Source of the DNA: an uncultured Erythrobacteraceae bacterium
GTDB lineage: Bacteria; Pseudomonadota; Alphaproteobacteria; Sphingomonadales; Sphingomonadaceae
DNA length: 28,254 bases
Assembly (NCBI GenBank): GCA_946482075.1
Contig: CAMLQG010000038.1
Coordinates: forward strand, 1 to 28,254
Direction: 5' to 3'
Shown here one piece after another: positions 23,722-28,254 of the stretch (position 1 is the stretch's first letter; every line of letters starts with the position of its first letter). Made by a program: the position numbers and the translations under genes. Under the pieces are notes generated by a model. It searched no databases, was not told the DNA's origin, and saw only the letters and a list, made by a program, of their open reading frames with translations.

Positions 23722-25896
23722 ATGAAATCCGTCTTCTACGCAGGCGCGGCCGTCGCTGCCGCCGCACTGACAATTCCCGGCATCGCCTTCGCGCAATCCG
23801 CCGATGAATCCACCTATGGCGATATCGTCGTCACCGCGCAGAAGCGCGAGGAACGCCTGCAGGACGTGCCGCTGGCCGTGAGCGCCGTCAGCGGTGACAT
23901 GATCGCGGACCGCGGCTTCGCCAATATCTCGCAGCTCAGCCAGATGACGCCGAACGTCAATCTGAGCGAAGGCATCGTGAACCCCACGGTCATCGTGCCG
24001 TTCATCCGCGGCATCGGCACGGTCGACAACTCGCCGGAAAACGATACGCCGGTCGCCGTCAGCATCGACGGCGTCTATCTCGCTTCCATCTATGGCGGCC
24101 TGATCGACGCGTTCGACATCCAGCAGGTCGAGATCCTGCGCGGCCCCCAAGGCACGCTGCAGGGCCGCAACGCGCCCGGCGGCGCGGTCAACATCACCAC
24201 GCGCCGGCCCGGCAAGGAATGGACCGGCCGCGCGATGATCCAGTACGGCAATTTCAAGGATACGCGCCTCAATGTCGGCATCGACGGCCCACTGATCGAG
24301 GACGTGCTGGGCGTGAAGCTCGCCTTCATGCGCCGCAAGTCGGACGGCTACAGCCGGAACGTCACCACGGGCGAGCGCTTCGGGGGCCGCAACACCTATG
24401 CCTTCAAGGGCGGGCTGGAAATCACGCCGGGCGATCGGCTGAACATCTGGCTGGGCGGCGACTACACCAAGGACACCAGCGAACCGACCGCGTTCCGCGA
24501 CGTGAATGACGGGATCAGCCATCCGCGCCCCGAATATTCGGCGCAGCTCAACACCTATGCATGCCTCCTGTTCGGCGCCTGCACGCCCTCGCCCAGATAC
24601 ACCACGCGCCAGGACAAGTTCGACGACAACTATATCAAGAACTGGGGCCTGGTCTCCAACATCAGCTATGACGCGGACGCCGTCACGCTGACCTCGATTA
24701 CCGGCTATCGCAAGATCCAGGACGATTATTACCTGGATATCGACGCCACCCCGTTCCAGCTGCTGGAAACGCTGCCGTCCTCCGTGAAGCAGAAGACCTT
24801 CAGCCAGGAATTCCGTATCGCGTCCAACGATGGCGGCGCGGCGTCGATGAACGGCCTCATCCGCTGGATGATCGGCGGCTATTACATGAAGCACAAATTC
24901 GTCCGCGATCAGGCGCTGTTCGTCTTCGGCACCGAAAGCGGCATCGACTATTCGCAGGACCTGACCGCCAAGGCGCTGTTCGGCCACATCGACATCCTGC
25001 CCACCGACAAGCTCACCCTCTCCCTCGGCGCCCGTGAGAACTGGGACAAGAAGGATTTCAAGAACTTCACGTCGGGCTTCGTCGGCACGGCCAAGTGGAA
25101 GAAATTCGTGTTCGACGTCGGCGCGAACTACAAGATCACCGACGACCACATGGTCTATGCCCGCTTCGCGCGCGGGTCGCGTCCGGGCGGGTGGAACCAG
25201 GTCGGTATCACCTATGAACCGGAAACGGTGGATTCCTGGGAAGGCGGCGTGAAGACCCAGTGGTTCGACCGCAGGCTGACGCTGAACCTCACCGGCTTCT
25301 ACTACAAATACAAGGATATCCAGCGCCAGACCAGCCGACTGCTCGATGACGGTATCACTTTCGTTCGCGCCACAGCGAATGCCGGCGCTTCGCATGCCTA
25401 TGGCCTCGAAGTGGAAATGAACGCGCGGCCGATGGATGGGCTGAACATCAATTTCGGCCTCGGCTATCTCAACGCCAAGTACGACAAGTGGATCGATCCC
25501 GATCCCAGCGCGCCCGGCGGCTTCTACGACAACAGCACGCTGCCGGTATTCCAGGCTCCGAAATGGACGATCAACGGCGGGATTTCCTACGAAGTCCCGG
25601 TCAGCGAAACCGGCATCCTCGGCTCCGTCACGCCGGCCGCGAACTTCTATTACAAATCGTCCCACTACACGAACACGGAAGCCCAGCCGGTCGCTTTCGA
25701 GGACGGCTATACGCTGGTCAACGCTTCGCTGAAGTTCCGCGATCCGAGCGAGCGTTTCGCGCTGACCCTGTTCGCGGACAACATCCTGGATCAGTACTAC
25801 ATCAACAATGGCGGTTCGCTGGGCGGGCTCGGGCTCTATGTCCAGGACGCCCCGCCGCGGACCTACGGCATCCGCTTCGAGATGGAGATCCGCTGA
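23722..25896 (+). CDS. TonB-dependent outer-membrane receptor
   Basis: A 724-residue receptor of the type abundant in sphingomonads. It has a signal peptide (MKSVFYAGAAVAAAALTIPGIAFA), a clear TonB box DIVVTAQKREERLQDVPLAV (34-53), and plug motifs SQMTPNVN, PFIRGIGT, ILRGPQGTLQGRNAPGGAVN and IDGVYLA. The barrel carries typical segments such as RFARGSRPGGWN and LTLNLTGFYYKYKDIQRQ. The ATG at 23722 follows GGGAGAG. The protein ends FEMEIR, without the terminal Phe most outer-membrane barrels have. It is a single transcription unit, preceded by an AT-rich promoter-like stretch and followed by a strong terminator. The ligand is unknown; receptors of this kind near catabolic genes often take up aromatic or plant-derived compounds. 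Confidence 0.94.
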   Translation: MKSVFYAGAAVAAAALTIPGIAFAQSADESTYGDIVVTAQKREERLQDVPLAVSAVSGDMIADRGFANISQLSQMTPNVNLSEGIVNPTVIVPFIRGIGTVDNSPENDTPVAVSIDGVYLASIYGGLIDAFDIQQVEILRGPQGTLQGRNAPGGAVNITTRRPGKEWTGRAMIQYGNFKDTRLNVGIDGPLIEDVLGVKLAFMRRKSDGYSRNVTTGERFGGRNTYAFKGGLEITPGDRLNIWLGGDYTKDTSEPTAFRDVNDGISHPRPEYSAQLNTYACLLFGACTPSPRYTTRQDKFDDNYIKNWGLVSNISYDADAVTLTSITGYRKIQDDYYLDIDATPFQLLETLPSSVKQKTFSQEFRIASNDGGAASMNGLIRWMIGGYYMKHKFVRDQALFVFGTESGIDYSQDLTAKALFGHIDILPTDKLTLSLGARENWDKKDFKNFTSGFVGTAKWKKFVFDVGANYKITDDHMVYARFARGSRPGGWNQVGITYEPETVDSWEGGVKTQWFDRRLTLNLTGFYYKYKDIQRQTSRLLDDGITFVRATANAGASHAYGLEVEMNARPMDGLNINFGLGYLNAKYDKWIDPDPSAPGGFYDNSTLPVFQAPKWTINGGISYEVPVSETGILGSVTPAANFYYKSSHYTNTEAQPVAFEDGYTLVNASLKFRDPSERFALTLFADNILDQYYINNGGSLGGLGLYVQDAPPRTYGIRFEMEIR

Positions 25897-25924
25897 GGTC
25901 GCCTGTTGAGGGAGCGACAGGACG

Positions 25925-25966
25925 AGGCGCGCCATCCGGTTTCCGGGCGGCGCGCCTTTTTCTTTC
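25925..25966 (+). terminator. Rho-independent terminator after the second TonB receptor
   Basis: AGGCGCGCC (25925-25933) and GGCGCGCCT (25949-25957) form a perfect 9-bp GC stem with a 15-base loop, followed at once by TTTTCTTTC. It lies 28 bases after the receptor stop and is correctly oriented for the plus strand. Confidence 0.88.
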
Positions 25967-26020
25967 GGCATGGCGAAATGCGGCTAGAGTGATGGGAAAC
26001 GAACAAGGAGAGGACGCACA

Positions 26021-26524
26021 ATGGACGATCTGCAAAAGCTGCTGGCGATCGAGAGCATCAAGAACACCAAGGCGAAATACTGGTACGGGGTCGACAAGAA
26101 GGACTGGGCGCTGCTGGGCAGCACCTTCTGCGAGGACGCCACTTTCGACATCCGCGGCGAACGCGATCTCAAGCCGGGGGAATCCTACGACAAGCTCGTG
26201 CCTTACGAACAGGCGCTCGCCGAAGGGGACGAACTGGTCAACAAGGGCCGCGACAACATCATCCGCTTCATCAGCGGCGTGATGCAGCACTGGGTGTCAG
26301 TCCACCAGGGCTGGGGCTTCATCATCGATTTCATTTCCGACGACCGGGCCAAGGTGATCATCCCCCAGATCGACTATATCGACGATGGCCAGCACACGAT
26401 GAAGGGCCACGGCCACTATTACGAAACCTTCCGCAAGGATTCCGACGGGGTGTGGCGGATCGAGCAGTTCGTGCTCTCCCGCACGCGGATGGACGGCGAT
26501 CATCCGGCCACGTTCGGGCGATAA
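26021..26524 (+). CDS. SnoaL/NTF2-like fold protein
   Basis: A 167-residue protein of the SnoaL_4-like group, seen in many catabolic clusters as small dehydratases, isomerases or ring hydroxylase-like subunits. Visible marks are a helical N-terminus LLAIESIKNTKAKYWYGVDKKDWALL, the strand FCEDATFDIRG, then GVMQHWVSVHQGWGFIIDFISDDRAKV and GHGHYYETFRKDSDGVWRIEQFVLSRTRMDG. The late block GHGHYYETF...W.I....LSRTR is characteristic of the group. The ATG at 26021 follows GGAGAGG. There is no signal peptide. It lies after a terminator and before an amidohydrolase 370 bases away, so co-transcription is uncertain. The reaction cannot be named from sequence. Confidence 0.88.
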   Translation: MDDLQKLLAIESIKNTKAKYWYGVDKKDWALLGSTFCEDATFDIRGERDLKPGESYDKLVPYEQALAEGDELVNKGRDNIIRFISGVMQHWVSVHQGWGFIIDFISDDRAKVIIPQIDYIDDGQHTMKGHGHYYETFRKDSDGVWRIEQFVLSRTRMDGDHPATFGR

Positions 26525-26588
26525 AACACTTTCCTACAGGGCGGGAAATGTGGCTTGTCCTGCTGGATGAGCCATTGCGCACCAATCT

Positions 26589-26678
26589 CCGTTCGTCCTG
26601 AGCTTGTCGAAGGACCGTCTTCCCCGTCAGCAAGGGGAGAAAAGAAGGGCGGTCCTTCGACAAGCTCAGGACGAACGG
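26589..26678. repeat. Perfect 28-bp inverted repeat (REPIN-like)
   Basis: Bases 26589-26616 and 26651-26678 are exact reverse complements (arm CCGTTCGTCCTGAGCTTGTC and onward). The 34-base loop holds a smaller hairpin (TCCCC...GGGGA). I recognise this arm as a very common dispersed element in sphingomonad intergenic DNA. It lies between the SnoaL-like and amidohydrolase genes and could end or stabilise the first transcript. Confidence 0.93.
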
Positions 26679-26726
26679 GAGGATCACGGAAAGTCACACG
26701 TAATACCGGCCTTGCAAGCCCGCAAA

Positions 26727-26751
26727 CCGGCGGATACCTGCTTTCCGCCGG
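26727..26751. repeat. Short inverted repeat CCGGCGGA-N9-TCCGCCGG
   Basis: A perfect 8-bp dyad with a 9-base loop, about 145 bases before the amidohydrolase start. There is no T-run on the plus strand, so it is a poor terminator; an operator or leader hairpin is possible. Confidence 0.4.
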
Positions 26752-26894
26752 AAATGCCCAAACGCACTTTCGCCCCGTTCCGCGTCAACCAAAACGCCGC
26801 TTTCAATTTGTCTCAACGGGCATAGAATCTTTGTCGGTTGCCTTTCGTGCGGCGATGGCGTGATCTCGCCGGGTCGAATGATGGAGAGGTCGGC

Positions 26895-28136
26895 ATGAAC
26901 ACCCAGGTCCAGCTTACCGTGAACGACGCCAATATCTGGCGCACCGAAACCCCCGGCGGCAGCGAGGACTGGGCGAAGACGCCCTATCCCGGCCGCGACA
27001 AGGCCAAATATTTCATGGTTTCGGCCGACACCCATCTCGGCCCGCCGCCGACCCTGATCCGCGACCGGATCGACGCGCAGTATCGCGACCGCGTGCCGCG
27101 GATGGAGCGGGACGAGAACGGCGTGATGTGGTCGATCATCGAGAACCGGAAACCCCAGCGGATCATCGAGGCGGACCAGGAAGGCGAGGATCTCTACCGC
27201 TCGAAGGCCGGCAGCTCGGCAAGCTTCGACGGGTTCAGCTGCGATCTCGACCGGCGCATGGCCGATCTCGACCTCGACGGGATCGACGCGGAACTGGTCT
27301 TTCCCAACGGCACCGCGCTCGCCGGCTTCTGGACGGCGGACCCGCATCTGATGCAGGCGCAGTTCCGCATCTACAATGACTGGGCCGAAGAGCTGACCCG
27401 GAATTATCGCAAGCGCATGAACGTGGCCGCCTGCGTCTCCACCGGCGATGTGGCGAGCGCGATCGCTGAAGTGCAGCGCGTGGCCGCGATGGGCTATCGC
27501 GTGATCACGCTGCCCAACAAGCCGGTCTTCGGCACGGCCGACCAGGACCGCTTCAACTACAATTTGCCGGAATTCGATCCCTTCTGGGCGGCGATCCAGG
27601 AGACCGGCATGACGGTTACCTTCCACGTCTCCACCGGGGCCGACCCGCGCGGGGCCAAGGGGCCCGGCGGCGCGGTTATCAACTTCGCGATCCACGGCCT
27701 CAGCACCACGGGCGAGCCAATCGCCAACCTGATCATGTCGGGCGTGCTGGACCGCTATCCCCGCCTGCGCTTCGCCGTGATCGAATCCGGCATCGGCTGG
27801 ATCCCATGGCTGATCGACACGCTCGACGAAGGCTATCGCAAACACCACATGTGGGCCTTCCCCAAGCTCAAGCACGGCTTGCCGAGCGACTATTTCCGCG
27901 AACATGGCGGCGCGACTTTCGGCGAAGATCCGTCCGGCCTGATGACGATGGAACGCTACGGCCTCGAAGACAATTTCTGCTGGGCGAACGACTATCCGCA
28001 CCACGAAGGCACTTTCCCCCACTCGCCCGAAGCGATCGAGCGGCAGATGGGTGGCCTTTCCGAAGAGACGCGCGCTAAGGTTCTGGGGCTGAACGCCGCG
28101 CGGATCTTCAATTTCGAAGTGCCGGCGGGCGCCTAG
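26895..28136 (+). CDS. Amidohydrolase-2 family metal-dependent hydrolase/decarboxylase
   Basis: A 413-residue TIM-barrel protein of the amidohydrolase-related family that includes ACMSD, gamma-resorcylate decarboxylase and similar enzymes. Likely metal ligands are D45 and H47 in SADTHLGPP, H244 in TVTFHVSTGAD and D366 in WANDYPHHEG, the usual late Asp. Also typical are MADLDLDGIDAELVFPN, QFRIYNDWAEEL and GVLDRYPRLRFAVIESGIGWIPWLID. The ATG at 26895 follows GGAGAGG; an in-frame ATG at 26838 has no such site. No signal peptide, so cytoplasmic. It probably hydrolyses or decarboxylates an intermediate in breakdown of an aromatic or related acid, perhaps with the SnoaL-like protein upstream. The substrate is unknown. 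Its stop overlaps the stop of the opposite-strand E2 gene. Confidence 0.9.
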   Translation: MNTQVQLTVNDANIWRTETPGGSEDWAKTPYPGRDKAKYFMVSADTHLGPPPTLIRDRIDAQYRDRVPRMERDENGVMWSIIENRKPQRIIEADQEGEDLYRSKAGSSASFDGFSCDLDRRMADLDLDGIDAELVFPNGTALAGFWTADPHLMQAQFRIYNDWAEELTRNYRKRMNVAACVSTGDVASAIAEVQRVAAMGYRVITLPNKPVFGTADQDRFNYNLPEFDPFWAAIQETGMTVTFHVSTGADPRGAKGPGGAVINFAIHGLSTTGEPIANLIMSGVLDRYPRLRFAVIESGIGWIPWLIDTLDEGYRKHHMWAFPKLKHGLPSDYFREHGGATFGEDPSGLMTMERYGLEDNFCWANDYPHHEGTFPHSPEAIERQMGGLSEETRAKVLGLNAARIFNFEVPAGA

Positions 28137-28254
28137 TCAGGGGTGAACAGCAGCGCCGGCGTTTCCAGCAGGCGCTTCACCGCCTGGACGAAGCTGGCCG
28201 CGTCCCAGCCATCGACCACGCGGTGATCGCAGCTGATCGACAGGTTCATCAGCT
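28133..28254 (-). CDS. 2-oxo-acid dehydrogenase E2 (dihydrolipoamide acyltransferase), C-terminal end (partial)
   Basis: Only the last 39 residues are in the window. They contain the catalytic CoA-acyltransferase motif as SCDHRVVDGWDAASF, where H and D are the catalytic residues, followed by the usual short helix (VQAVKRLLETP) and end. This is the C-terminus of an E2 core of a pyruvate, branched-chain or related complex. VVDGWDAASF, instead of the commoner VVDGA-type words, may point to a branched-chain or acetoin-type enzyme, but this is weak. The rest lies to the right. The TAG stop shares bases with the stop of the convergent amidohydrolase. Confidence 0.88.
   Translation of the reverse strand, partial: LMNLSISCDHRVVDGWDAASFVQAVKRLLETPALLFTPD

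Larger units (their letters stand above)
26525..26894. other. Intergenic region with two inverted repeats upstream of the amidohydrolase
   Basis: No credible gene in 370 bases. It contains a perfect 28-bp inverted repeat (26589-26678) and an 8-bp stem (26727-26751). The rest, up to the GGAGAGG site at 26883, should contain the amidohydrolase promoter; I see no clear boxes. Confidence 0.55.

Noticed and set aside
23581..25971. Very long open frame on the minus strand, about 796 codons, opposite the second TonB receptor
   Set aside because: It mirrors the codon structure of the true gene, reads as a low-complexity string rich in Arg, Ala, Asp, Val and has no recognisable domain. High GC removes stop codons from antisense frames.
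4266..26678. Dispersed palindromes as parts of a CRISPR array
   Set aside because: They are single pairs far apart with different sequences; no regular repeat-spacer pattern exists.

Overview
The window looks like chromosomal DNA of a high-GC alphaproteobacterium, most likely a sphingomonad (Novosphingobium, Sphingobium, Sphingomonas or relatives). I infer this from the uniformly high GC, two TonB-dependent receptors beside catabolic genes, a steroid/aromatic-type flavoenzyme module, and short palindromic intergenic repeats of a kind I associate with this order. No rRNA, tRNA, CRISPR array, transposase or phage gene was seen.

Left region (1-6583, all minus strand): a LysR-type regulator, then an ABC importer (lipoprotein binding protein, permease, ATPase), two paralogous DUF1989 proteins (UAAP1/UAAP2 type) and the biotin-carboxylase end of a urea/guanidine carboxylase that runs off the left edge. 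From the permease on, the genes overlap or nearly touch. In other bacteria this gene set is now understood as guanidine use: import, carboxylation, deimination by a CgdAB-type heterodimer, then allophanate hydrolysis. The final hydrolase would lie outside the window.

Middle-left region (7046-12399): on the plus strand an HsaA/acyl-CoA-dehydrogenase-fold flavin monooxygenase, a TetR regulator and a 3-ketosteroid-delta1-dehydrogenase-like flavoprotein form a probable operon. It meets end to end a minus-strand gene for a twelve-repeat NHL/SMP-30 beta-propeller protein. The module looks catabolic, for a steroid, terpenoid or polycyclic/alicyclic substrate, but is too small to be a complete pathway.

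Central region (12497-19357): a LysR regulator is divergent from a complete tripartite RND efflux operon in the order pump, membrane fusion protein, outer-membrane factor. All three genes overlap. The pump keeps the Asp-Asp proton-relay pair but has Ala where AcrB has its key Lys.

Right region (19623-28254): a TonB receptor is translationally coupled to a secreted nucleotide pyrophosphatase/phosphodiesterase. A second TonB receptor follows and ends at a good Rho-independent terminator. Then come a SnoaL/NTF2-fold protein, an amidohydrolase-2 family metal hydrolase or decarboxylase, and on the opposite strand the last 39 residues of a 2-oxo-acid dehydrogenase E2 subunit, whose stop codon overlaps that of the amidohydrolase in a CTAG palindrome.

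Intergenic spaces hold several perfect or near-perfect REPIN-like inverted repeats, one of them between the binding-protein and permease genes of the guanidine-type importer. The points most worth following are the apparent lack of a guanidine riboswitch, that intra-operon inverted repeat, the TonB receptor/phosphodiesterase pair and the small KstD/HsaA/TetR module.
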